From assembly GCF_900112495.1 (NCBI RefSeq), contig NZ_FOMA01000002.1:248001-312000 (forward strand): DNA of 64,000 nt, written 5' to 3'. Source of the stretch: Bacillus sp. OV322. GTDB lineage: Bacteria; Bacillota; Bacilli; Bacillales; DSM-1321. The translations under genes and the position numbers were made by a program. Position 1 is the stretch's first letter. Every line of letters begins with the position of its first letter. The notes under the pieces are model-generated. The model ran no database searches, had not been told where the DNA came from, and saw nothing but the letters and a program-made list of their open reading frames with translations. Positions 51,992-58,909 of this stretch are shown one piece after another.

Positions 51992-53594
51992 CAGTCAGCT
52001 TACCCCTTTGCAATTCTTCTTGAAATGCGCGCAACCGTTTTGTGGACTGCGCTACATATTGGATGTACCTGTTAAACACGTCTTCTTGCTTCATTTTTTT
52101 GTAAAGCGTACGCATCTTCTTCAAATAGCGCACAGCCTGTTTATAAGCAGACCTGTTTTTTTGGCTGACCGTTTGCTGAACGGCATGATAGTACAAGGGC
52201 AGAATGAGGGAAGGATCTTGTTTAGAGACCTCTTTAATCATATCTCCGCTGATTAAATCGATGCTCACGTCCGTATAGATATGCATCTCTACCCATTTTT
52301 TATATGAACCTTGTTCGAACAGGAAGTGTGAGTAATTCCAATAGCTGTACGGAAGGCATTCACGGTAAAATTTATCGAGCAGGTCCATGCGCTTTGTTTT
52401 ATAGCAGTAGTTACTGACTGGTCCTGAAGAGGTCCGGACAAAATCGGTTGAATAATAGTAATCGGATTTATCCTTCAGGTATTCCCTTACATGGGCAACA
52501 AGGAAATCAATGAAAGGCGCTGCCTGTTTTTCATTTTCATTTTCTGAAAAGGAGCGGATCCAGTAAAACATATATGGACATGCCTCAAAATTGAGTCCTT
52601 TCAGCAGGGAAGCTGCCGTTTCGTTCTCGCTTGAAAGAAGTGAGAGGTGAATCGCCGCAACCGTATAGGTCATTTTTTCCTCAGGATGCCTGGCATTTTC
52701 AAGGGCATCGCTGACGCGCTTTTGTTCTTCCTTGCGCCAGGCGGAATTCACCAGCAGGGAACTCCAGATGGAACGGTACAGATCGGTTTTTTCATAAGAC
52801 AGCATATCCCGGCCCTCAAGGAGTTCTGCAGCATCCTCCTTAATACCAGTGATGAATGGATCAAAGGCGAAGGGGCGGGCCTGCCTGCTTAACTGCTGGA
52901 CGGCAGCCTGCAGATCTTCTGCAAGATTTTCTGCGGCCGAATGAAACATGCGTGCATGCATATTCTTTTCAGGATGCTTCCTTATGAGATTCAGGATATT
53001 CATAAGGGAGGTGAAATCTGTGACAAAGTGATATAAAAGGCTCCATTCTCTTTCCATGGGCGCCTTTGCTTCTATTTTTCTAAAGAATTTTGTTAGATGG
53101 TCATCGAGTATATAGGGAGCGAGGTTCAAGTTGTTTTCAATGCTTTTGTTGAAGTTCGCTGTCACGAAATCCTTCCATGCTGAATAGCTTTTTTCAATAG
53201 GAGAATCCGTATCCAGCAAGTCCTTTGCTGTGATGATTCCAAGATCCTTCATAAATGTATTCATTGGTGAAGGATCCTGCCTCCACTCAGAAACCCACTC
53301 ATTCACACTACGGATTTTTGAATAAGCAGAAAAGAAAACAGCTGCCATATGCTCGCAGACAAAATCGTGATCACAATCGCAGGATGAACGCTCAGCCTTA
53401 TCTAGGTCAAGTTCCACCTTATAGCGGATAACATCCTGCACCTCAGCAATGATCATATCAGGAGACTCAATACTCCTGAACACCATCCCCTGGCGATACA
53501 GCCTCTGCCCAATCTGGACTGCCCTAACAGCCTCACTATCCTCAGGATCAAGCATATTCCCAAAATGCTCCTCAAACCGCAGCAGCTCCTCCAT
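51981..53594 (-). CDS. ywqB: SWIM zinc-finger protein (YwqB-like)
   Basis: The 537-residue protein has the SWIM motif C-x-C...C-x-H (SSCDCDHDFVCEHMAAV) near residues 72-85, a zinc-binding module found beside SNF2 helicases. The rest is helical and without named domains. ATG 53594 is preferred over GTG 53597, because AGGAGG then sits 8 bp upstream. A REP palindrome ends 4 bp before that ribosome-binding site. It is cotranscribed with ywqA. Confidence 0.88.
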   Translation of the reverse strand: MEELLRFEEHFGNMLDPEDSEAVRAVQIGQRLYRQGMVFRSIESPDMIIAEVQDVIRYKVELDLDKAERSSCDCDHDFVCEHMAAVFFSAYSKIRSVNEWVSEWRQDPSPMNTFMKDLGIITAKDLLDTDSPIEKSYSAWKDFVTANFNKSIENNLNLAPYILDDHLTKFFRKIEAKAPMEREWSLLYHFVTDFTSLMNILNLIRKHPEKNMHARMFHSAAENLAEDLQAAVQQLSRQARPFAFDPFITGIKEDAAELLEGRDMLSYEKTDLYRSIWSSLLVNSAWRKEEQKRVSDALENARHPEEKMTYTVAAIHLSLLSSENETAASLLKGLNFEACPYMFYWIRSFSENENEKQAAPFIDFLVAHVREYLKDKSDYYYSTDFVRTSSGPVSNYCYKTKRMDLLDKFYRECLPYSYWNYSHFLFEQGSYKKWVEMHIYTDVSIDLISGDMIKEVSKQDPSLILPLYYHAVQQTVSQKNRSAYKQAVRYLKKMRTLYKKMKQEDVFNRYIQYVAQSTKRLRAFQEELQRGKLTDAN

Positions 53595-53611
53595 CACACA
53601 GCCTCCTCTAA

Positions 53612-53640
53612 TGGGAAATGGGGTCAGACCCCATTTCCCA
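53612..53640. repeat. REP palindrome R1 (full)
   Basis: A perfect palindrome of TGGGAAATGGGGTC arms around a central A. It lies directly upstream of the ywqB ribosome-binding site. Confidence 0.9.
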
Positions 53641-53696
53641 AAAACAAATTATTTCCTATAATGTATACATAACAGCATTTATAACCATGCGGCAGC

Positions 53697-53717
53697 GGGG
53701 TCAGACCCCATTTCCCG
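53697..53717. repeat. REP palindrome R2 (partial)
   Basis: The GGGGTC-A-GACCCC core with the right extension ATTTCCC only, 33 bp before the RAYT start. Confidence 0.85.
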
Positions 53718-53749
53718 CACCAAATTAAGTAGAAAGGATGATTTTCAAT

Positions 53750-54319
53750 ATGGCAAGAAAGGCGAGGGTTTGGTATCCGGGTGCGGTATACCATATAACG
53801 TGCCGGGGAAACCGGCACAGTGACATTTTTATTGATGACAGGGACAGATTTCGGTATCTGCATTACCTTGAAGAAACGAAGGAAAAATATTATTTTCAGC
53901 TTCATTCCTACTGTTTAATGAGCAATCACGTACATTTGCTCCTTGAAACCAAGGATTACCCCATCAGCTCCATTATGAGAAAGCTCAACTCCAGATATGC
54001 CATCGCTTTTAACAAGAGGCATGAACTGGATGGCCATGTCTTTCAAGGAAGATTCCACTCCGTTTTAATCGAATCCGCAGAACAATTCCTCATAACAAGC
54101 CGCTATATTCACCTAAATCCCTATAAAGCCAATATGGTCGAAAAACCAGAACAATATAAGTGGAGCAGCTACCCGGCCTTTGTCCTAAGCAAACCTGATC
54201 CCCACGTCACCACCCGGCACATCCTTCACTACTTCCATACCCCAGAAAACTACAAAACCTACGTCACAAGCAAAATGATGGGGCCAGACCCCATTTCCCA
54301 AAACTCCACAAACGCTTAA
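53750..54319 (+). CDS. REP-associated tyrosine transposase (RAYT, Y1_Tnp/IS200-like)
   Basis: The 189-residue single-strand transposase-like protein has the N-terminal RVWYPGAVYHITCRGN signature. The metal-binding HUH motif is H60-V-H62 (SNHVHLLLE), and the likely nucleophile is Y119 in RYIHLNPYKANMV. ATG 53750 follows AAAGGA by about 10 bp. Four REP-type palindromes bracket it, and the last 15 codons run through partial copy R3. RAYTs mobilise or maintain REP sequences and are usually single-copy per genome (family knowledge). Confidence 0.92.
   Translation: MARKARVWYPGAVYHITCRGNRHSDIFIDDRDRFRYLHYLEETKEKYYFQLHSYCLMSNHVHLLLETKDYPISSIMRKLNSRYAIAFNKRHELDGHVFQGRFHSVLIESAEQFLITSRYIHLNPYKANMVEKPEQYKWSSYPAFVLSKPDPHVTTRHILHYFHTPENYKTYVTSKMMGPDPISQNSTNA
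54277..54300. repeat. REP palindrome R3 (partial, inside the RAYT 3' end)
   Basis: ATGGGGCC-A-GACCCCATTTCCCA is the core with one mismatch and only the right arm complete. It encodes the MMGPDPIS end of the transposase. Confidence 0.85.
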
Positions 54320-54348
54320 AACCCTTATTGCTGTACATGTTGGTAACA

Positions 54349-54376
54349 TGGGAAATGGGGTCAGACCCCATTTCCC
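54349..54376. repeat. REP palindrome R4 (full)
   Basis: The same 13-bp arms as R1 (GGGAAATGGGGTC and its complement) around a central A, 30 bp after the RAYT stop codon. Confidence 0.9.
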
Positions 54377-54499
54377 GATTTTTGATCATCTTTTTATTAT
54401 ACTTCATTTTGGCTGGAATTTTGAGTGGGGAGTTGGATTTGATGTGGAAGTTTGGTTTGGTGTGCAAGAAAAAAACCATTCCTGGAGTCTGGAATGGTT

Positions 54500-55387
54500 T
54501 TAGGTGGTGATGGAGCTGAGTTTTTCTATTTTTGTCAGAATGAAGTCTGAAAAGCGTTCGTCGTTGCGAAGCTCGAATATTAACTGGGCTTTTTTCATGT
54601 ATTGCAATGCGACCGCGTAATTTTCCTGAAGCTCGAGATTATAGCCTATATGGTAATGCAACTCACCGAGCAGATATAATTGGTCCTGCTCAATGCACCA
54701 TTTAATGGCATCCTCGCAATACTCGATAGATTCATGATAATTCTTCAACCGTGTCAGTACCCGGGCGATATTATAATATAAACGTCCTTTAATTGTTTTA
54801 TCTGTCAGGTAGGGGATGAATTTCAAGTGATCTTTTGCTATATGGTAGGTTGAAAGGGCTTCCTGATATCGTTTTTCTTCAAAATAGATAACACCCATGC
54901 TTAAAAGACATTCAATTTCACGTTCAGAATACACTTTTTCGGTGGACCGGGATAGAGATAGGGCTTCTTTCAGATGGCCTAGGGCCTTTTCGGTATCCTT
55001 TTCAATATTATATTCATAAATTCCCTTATGCCAGAGAAGCAGCTGATAATTCTTTGTGTTCTGCAAAAACAGCGGGTTGTTTTGCTCGGTCTTAACGATC
55101 TGTTTCATTTCCAGGTAATTCATTGTCCTTCTTGTAAGCTTTAGCTGATGCGTCACTTCTTGTACATAATCCAGACGCGGAGTCATCCCGATATCGAAAA
55201 AGTAGTTCACATCCACTCCAAGCCTTTGCGAAATTAAATAAAGGGTAGAGGCGTAAGGGTACACGTCACCTTTTTCAATCTTTGAGATTTGTGCTTGAGT
55301 ACATATTCCTGAAGCCAATTCACCCTGAGATAGCCCCATTTGTTTTCTTAGTTCTTTTATCTTTTGTCCGACCGCAGAAAAATCCAT
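54500..55387 (-). CDS. PlcR-like HTH/TPR transcriptional regulator (RRNPP family)
   Basis: The 295-residue protein has an XRE-type helix-turn-helix (about residues 7-61; IKELRKQMGLSQGELASGICTQAQISKIEKGDVYP) that closely follows the PlcR N-terminus. Five or so TPR-like helical repeats then run to the C-terminus (for example LLSMGVIYFEEKRYQEALSTY, LYYNIARVLTRLKNYHESIEY, LHYHIGYNLELQENYAVALQY). Such TPRs bind a re-imported signalling peptide. AAGGAGAG lies 6 bp before ATG 55387 (minus), and a repeated 20-bp motif abuts it. It is divergent from the PapR-like peptide gene. NprR or other RRNPP members are alternatives, but length and HTH fit PlcR best. Confidence 0.85.
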   Translation of the reverse strand: MDFSAVGQKIKELRKQMGLSQGELASGICTQAQISKIEKGDVYPYASTLYLISQRLGVDVNYFFDIGMTPRLDYVQEVTHQLKLTRRTMNYLEMKQIVKTEQNNPLFLQNTKNYQLLLWHKGIYEYNIEKDTEKALGHLKEALSLSRSTEKVYSEREIECLLSMGVIYFEEKRYQEALSTYHIAKDHLKFIPYLTDKTIKGRLYYNIARVLTRLKNYHESIEYCEDAIKWCIEQDQLYLLGELHYHIGYNLELQENYAVALQYMKKAQLIFELRNDERFSDFILTKIEKLSSITT

Positions 55388-55400
55388 AGTAACTCTCCTT

Positions 55401-55423
55401 AAATATTCCTAGAGTTATATTTT
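55401..55423 (-). promoter_or_regulatory. Box 1: shared 20-bp motif before the PlcR-like gene
   Basis: On the minus strand it reads AAATATAACTCTAGGAATAT, ending 1-3 bp before the regulator's ribosome-binding site. TATAAC within it may serve as the -10, with TTTACC 18 bp upstream. It suggests autoregulation. Confidence 0.6.
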
Positions 55424-55515
55424 AGTGAATAACAGCAGGTAAACATTGGGATACCTGACCAATTTTAATTATGAATGCATGAGAACCCAAATATGTGGTT
55501 TTTTTGATTGTGGTT

Positions 55516-55537
55516 AAATATAACTATAGAAGTTAAT
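55516..55537 (+). promoter_or_regulatory. Box 2: shared motif before the PapR-like gene
   Basis: It reads AAATATAACTATAGAAGTTA on the plus strand, 45 bp upstream of the peptide start codon and oriented towards it. An AACT-N5-AGTT dyad is visible inside. Confidence 0.6.
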
Positions 55538-55582
55538 TCTATTAAATCCAATGTTTTTAAAAGAAAAAAGGAGGAATTACCT

Positions 55583-55711
55583 ATGAAAAAGAAATTTTTA
55601 GGATTTATGGTGGCTGCTCTTCTTGTTGCGGGATTTGGATTGGTTGGAACTTCAAGTTCAACGCCTACTCACGGAAATGTTGGAGTTACTGAGTTACCAT
55701 CACTATTTTAA
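55583..55711 (+). CDS. PapR-like signalling peptide precursor
   Basis: The 42-residue peptide starts MKKKFLGF, followed by a hydrophobic core (about 9-22), as in a Sec signal. A short Ser/Thr-rich linker follows, and the C-terminus is VTELPSLF. The last seven residues, TELPSLF, fit the shape of PapR pheromones (S/A-D-L-P-F-E-F type: small residue, acid, Leu-Pro, aromatic end). AAAGGAGG lies 8 bp before ATG 55583. It is divergent from the PlcR-like regulator and followed by its own terminator. Export, processing and re-import are inferred from the family. Confidence 0.75.
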   Translation: MKKKFLGFMVAALLVAGFGLVGTSSSTPTHGNVGVTELPSLF

Positions 55712-55744
55712 TAACTACTACACTTAATATTATACTCCTACAAG

Positions 55745-55778
55745 AAATACACTTCCATTCCGGCGGTGTATTTTTTTG
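55745..55778 (+). terminator. Terminator after the PapR-like gene
   Basis: AAATACAC pairs with GTGTATTT across a 13-nt loop, followed by a T-run. Confidence 0.8.
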
Positions 55779-55838
55779 ATTATTTAAATAAATTAGTTCT
55801 ATAGTCATGCATTGTTTTTGCATAAATATTCTTATAGG

Positions 55839-55860
55839 CATATTCCTAGAGTTATATTTA
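55839..55860. promoter_or_regulatory. Box 3: shared motif upstream of small genes at 55882/55991
   Basis: On the minus strand it reads AAATATAACTCTAGGAATAT, identical to Box 1 over 20 bp. It lies 22 bp before the tiny frame at 55882 and 131 bp before the gene at 55991. It is oriented opposite to those genes. Confidence 0.6.
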
Positions 55861-55881
55861 TTTAGAAAGGGTGTATATAGT

Positions 55882-55959
55882 ATGATGATTTATATGGTAC
55901 TTGCGCCCAGGTGCAAAATAGTAGGCCATTCCTCCTTTGTGGTATTTTGCTATAGTTGA
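55882..55959 (+). CDS. Possible 25-residue peptide
   Basis: A small frame (MMIYMVLAPRCKI...) follows AAAGGGTG by about 9 bp and starts 22 bp after Box 3. It has a mildly hydrophobic sequence with two cysteines and no recognised family. It could equally be an untranslated leader of the next gene. Confidence 0.25.
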   Translation: MMIYMVLAPRCKIVGHSSFVVFCYS

Positions 55960-55990
55960 AATAACAAATCGGAGAGAGGTGTAAGGATAA

Positions 55991-56299
55991 ATGGATATTA
56001 ATATGAAAGTTCAGCCCTCTTTTTTTGATGAAGAATGTGCCATTGTGTTTTCGTTCTATTTCGATCAGGAAGCGAAGAAGATTGGGGAAGCGGTTATTTA
56101 TACATGCGAAGAGGAAGATTGCCTCAAGAAGGATTGCCAGGCTGACTCGAAGGAACTGAAAGAGAAAGTGGCTTATGTGGAGCAGTTTTCTATCGTAAAA
56201 GAATACCAGAGTGCTTCAATGGAGAAGATTACTCAGTTCTTAAATATACTTGGCATTAAGAAATGCAGGCAGCGCAGGATAGAGGAAGTTTTAAATTAA
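55991..56299 (+). CDS. Hypothetical acidic cysteine-containing protein
   Basis: The 102-residue protein has no signal peptide. A cluster YTCEEEDCLKKDCQAD (about 38-52) plus C18 and C93 suggests metal binding or disulfides, but no family was recognised. GAGAGGTG and AAGGA precede ATG 55991. It follows Box 3, so it may belong to the peptide-controlled regulon (inference). Confidence 0.6.
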   Translation: MDINMKVQPSFFDEECAIVFSFYFDQEAKKIGEAVIYTCEEEDCLKKDCQADSKELKEKVAYVEQFSIVKEYQSASMEKITQFLNILGIKKCRQRRIEEVLN

Positions 56300-56335
56300 T
56301 AAAAAAATCCTCACAGCGCAGAAGCTATGAGGTCG

Positions 56336-56479
56336 TTAAAGAACACTTGATTTTTTTCTCTTATATAAAAATTCCTTCATTTGCTTTCGTTCGTTTACTG
56401 CAGATGGTTTATAACCTGCACGCGGTAACACGGGTTTATTAGCCGGCTGCTGGCACAGTTTGAATTTTTCGATTTTCAT
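56336..56479 (-). CDS. Small basic protein (47 residues)
   Basis: The frame MKIEKFKLCQQPANKP...EFLYKRKKSSVL runs 47 codons with AAAGGGGCG about 6 bp before its ATG at 56479 (minus). It is Lys/Arg-rich and soluble, with no family recognised. On the minus strand, Box 4 lies 155 bp upstream and points towards it. Confidence 0.45.
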   Translation of the reverse strand: MKIEKFKLCQQPANKPVLPRAGYKPSAVNERKQMKEFLYKRKKSSVL

Positions 56480-56633
56480 TGAAGTCGCCCCTTTGCGGAT
56501 AACTATCTTAACTATCTATGGTACCTAATACCCAGCGAGTTATCGCATAAACCACTTTTGTGAAAATAAATTAAAAAACGTAAAAAACGATAGGGATAAT
56601 AAATTTGTTAGCGAAAATGACGTTTTACTCCTT

Positions 56634-56656
56634 AAAATATTCTTTTAGTTATATTT
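56634..56656. promoter_or_regulatory. Box 4: shared motif in the 56.5-57.0 kb gap
   Basis: On the minus strand it reads AAATATAACTAAAAGAATAT, and like Box 1 it is followed by TTTTAAGGAG. It points to the small minus-strand gene at 56479. On the plus strand a 12-codon frame and a terminator-like hairpin follow it. Confidence 0.5.
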
Positions 56657-56681
56657 GAGTAGGAAAACCATGTTTTATATT

Positions 56682-56740
56682 GACAAAACGGCTGATAATC
56701 GCCTTTAAACGTCTATAAAGGCGTTTTTTGGCGTTTTGTC
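56682..56740 (+). terminator. Nested hairpin with T6, terminator-like
   Basis: Inner stem CGCCTTTA/TAAAGGCG (56700-56707 with 56716-56723) is followed by T6. An outer 9-bp stem GACAAAACG/CGTTTTGTC (56682-56690 with 56732-56740) encloses it. It may end a very short plus-strand transcript starting near Box 4. Confidence 0.5.
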
Positions 56741-56849
56741 AGGTACGCTATAAATGCTTAAATAAGACTATTCCTGCTATTAATTTTAGGTGACAAGCAT
56801 ATTCCTCATCAGTTTATGCGGAGTCCTTTATTAATAGCACAGCAGGTTA

Positions 56850-56960
56850 TTTCAACTGCCCGAATTCCTGGAAACCCTTAGTTTCTAGTACCCGAGAGTG
56901 AAGAGTACTTCGAACATACTCTTCTTTGGCCCGCTGGCTTATTGCCGGCGGGATTTTTTT
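56850..56960 (+). promoter_or_regulatory. Structured leader with terminator upstream of the CorA-like gene
   Basis: Successive hairpins are visible: GCAG...CTGC near 56851, CTGGAAAC/GTTTCTAG near 56869, and AAGAGTA/TACTCTT near 56900-56925. A terminator CCCGCTGGC/GCCGGCGGG with T8 follows at about 56930-56960. It ends about 105 bp before the start codon, so it looks like a riboswitch or attenuator. It does not match the M-box or other metal riboswitches I can recall. Confidence 0.45.
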
Positions 56961-57065
56961 TATGATCAAGCTTCTGGCCTTCTTAATTTTCATCCATCAT
57001 CCACCAGTTTAGTTTGGGCTCCTTCGGGTACATTAAGAATTAGACTGTGTGCCGGAGGAAACTGA

Positions 57066-58517
57066 ATGGAGCCTAAAACGTATTCCGATATGACGAAAGA
57101 CTTAAAAACGGAAAGTGCTTACCTGCAGTTTTTATTTCCTTTTATGTTAAAAGAGGATAAAGTGGAGCTTTTTGCAGAAAAGCTTCTTGAAGATGACTTT
57201 ATTTTCTTTGATTTGAAGGATATGAAGCAGCAGGACGCCTTTTATGGCGGCAAGAAAATCCATCATCGCACACTTGAAAGCTACTTTATGCCTAATATAG
57301 AACGTTTTCTTTTTCCTGGATCTTATAGGGATAAAGAAGGTTTCCGCCGCTTTACCAATAACCAGAAGCGTGATTGCCTTTTTACATCAGACCGTCTCGT
57401 TACCGAATTTACCGTTGATTCCTTCGATATTTTTCTTTGTCCTTTTCATATCGGCCTCATTAATATCCGTGTGACACTTCCTGACCATATGGATTATTCG
57501 GATGTTCTTTTCTTTGGGGATACCTTCCGAGTGCTTGAACCCATTGATGATGATGAAGAAACGGTGCGGATTGAATGCTCGGATGAAAGCTATAAGCTGG
57601 TCAAGGACTTTATCTTTAAGGAACTGTCTCCTATTATGAGGGATTATATTGACGAAGATGAAGGAGAAGCTGCTTCATACTTTGGAAGTTTGCCCTTTTT
57701 CATTGATGAAAGAATGTATGTAATCAGCCAGATAGCAATTCCGCCTGAAAGCAGGGTCACCAAGACAGATTTATTCCGGGCGGGACAGCTGAATGGCTAT
57801 GACCGGAAAGGAAAACCCTTTGTCGGGGCAAATAATCCGGATTATATCGACCGTTATTATACCAATAATGTGTATGACCGATGGGGAGACGAAACGTATT
57901 ATGTGATGAGCGAGTATAATTTTGCCTGTGTGACGAGGGCGGGCAAGGAATTTGAAGGCCAGATTTCCAGCCAGATGTACGGCAAGGACTTTTATTCGCT
58001 GCTGCTGTTTTTTTATTACAAAATCGTCTTAATGAAGCTCACCCACGCTCATGCGAAGCTTGATATCGAAAAAGACCAGTCAAGCACCGAACTGCTGATC
58101 GTCATGATCACGGAGTTTTCCGCCAAGTACCTTTTTCCTGAAGTGAACAGCTCTACATCCGGACGTGAGATTTCACAGATTTTCAAAGTGAACTTTGGTA
58201 TCGACAGGCTTTATAATGATGTCAAAAAAACCCTCGCGTCACTGTATCAAAATCAGGATAAGTTATCCGGCAAGCGGAATAATTATCTGCTGCAGATCTT
58301 AACCATCTATACCGTGATTTCAGGTATATACGGAATGAACCTGGTAATCAGCGACTGGAAGGGTGAAGTGAAATGGGGCAAGCTCGCCCATTACACGATT
58401 TTTGAGTATCTATCCTTTTTCGTGGCAATAAGCGGCATTATCATTTCCATCGTCATTGGTATGGCCTCGCTAAAAAGCTACCTGAGAGAACGGAAAAGCC
58501 GCAGAAAGAAAATATGA
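57066..58517 (+). CDS. CorA-like membrane protein (divergent divalent-cation transporter)
   Basis: The 483-residue protein has a large soluble N-terminal region (about 1-400, helical and acidic). Two C-terminal membrane helices follow (about 403-424 and 447-470) with the CorA signature Y422-G-M-N425 at the end of the first. The C-terminus is basic (RERKSRRKKI). GGAGGAAACT precedes ATG 57066. Magnesium or another divalent cation is the likely substrate, but the N-terminal region is not the standard CorA funnel, so specificity is open. A structured leader upstream may control it. Confidence 0.65.
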   Translation: MEPKTYSDMTKDLKTESAYLQFLFPFMLKEDKVELFAEKLLEDDFIFFDLKDMKQQDAFYGGKKIHHRTLESYFMPNIERFLFPGSYRDKEGFRRFTNNQKRDCLFTSDRLVTEFTVDSFDIFLCPFHIGLINIRVTLPDHMDYSDVLFFGDTFRVLEPIDDDEETVRIECSDESYKLVKDFIFKELSPIMRDYIDEDEGEAASYFGSLPFFIDERMYVISQIAIPPESRVTKTDLFRAGQLNGYDRKGKPFVGANNPDYIDRYYTNNVYDRWGDETYYVMSEYNFACVTRAGKEFEGQISSQMYGKDFYSLLLFFYYKIVLMKLTHAHAKLDIEKDQSSTELLIVMITEFSAKYLFPEVNSSTSGREISQIFKVNFGIDRLYNDVKKTLASLYQNQDKLSGKRNNYLLQILTIYTVISGIYGMNLVISDWKGEVKWGKLAHYTIFEYLSFFVAISGIIISIVIGMASLKSYLRERKSRRKKI

Positions 58518-58524
58518 CGTCTGC

Positions 58525-58553
58525 AGTCCTTCATCATTGATGGGGGCTTTTTT
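58525..58553 (+). terminator. Terminator after the CorA-like gene
   Basis: AGTCC-TT-CATC pairs with GATG-GG-GGCT (one G-T pair) and is followed by T6. Confidence 0.55.
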
Positions 58554-58569
58554 GTTGGACCCAAAAATC

Positions 58570-58734
58570 CTACGGCCTACGTTTCCAATCCTCATAAAAG
58601 TCCTGGATTGTAGAATGTATTCCGTTCAGGGCAACTAAAATTAAGAACAGCATCATGACCGTAGCGATTTCACCTGTGAAATAGGCAATGACAGCAATTA
58701 GCAATATCCAAAAGATATTCGTATTTGTTTTCAA
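58570..58734 (-). CDS. Small membrane protein (54 residues)
   Basis: TTG 58734 follows GAGAGGGTG by about 8 bp on the minus strand. The product MKTNTNIFWILLIAVIAYFTGEIAT... has a nearly continuous hydrophobic stretch (about 8-36) and a charged tail (DFYEDWKRRP). No family was recognised. The upstream extension of this frame overlaps pbpC and is not credible. Confidence 0.5.
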   Translation of the reverse strand: MKTNTNIFWILLIAVIAYFTGEIATVMMLFLILVALNGIHSTIQDFYEDWKRRP

Positions 58735-58909
58735 ATATTTTTCACCCTCTCTTATCAATACCCAAATTTTAACATATTTGTTTGTGAGAAGTTTTTTTCC
58801 AAGAGAGAAAAAACAAGTGTTTTGAATAAAAATCATTCTTCTTAACCATAACGTCCAACATTTGTTAAAATGAATAAGTAAATAAAATCCAAGATAATAG
58901 GAGGAAGTC

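Noticed and set aside
55388-55582. Canonical PlcR box (TATGNAN4TNCATA)
   Set aside because: Searched by eye between the regulator and peptide genes; only partial resemblances such as TATGAATGCAT were seen, without the second half-site at the right spacing.
56760-56960. M-box (ykoK) magnesium riboswitch
   Set aside because: Only a short TTAGGTGA-like string and a CTGCCC are shared; the conserved core and pairing order of the M-box were not found.
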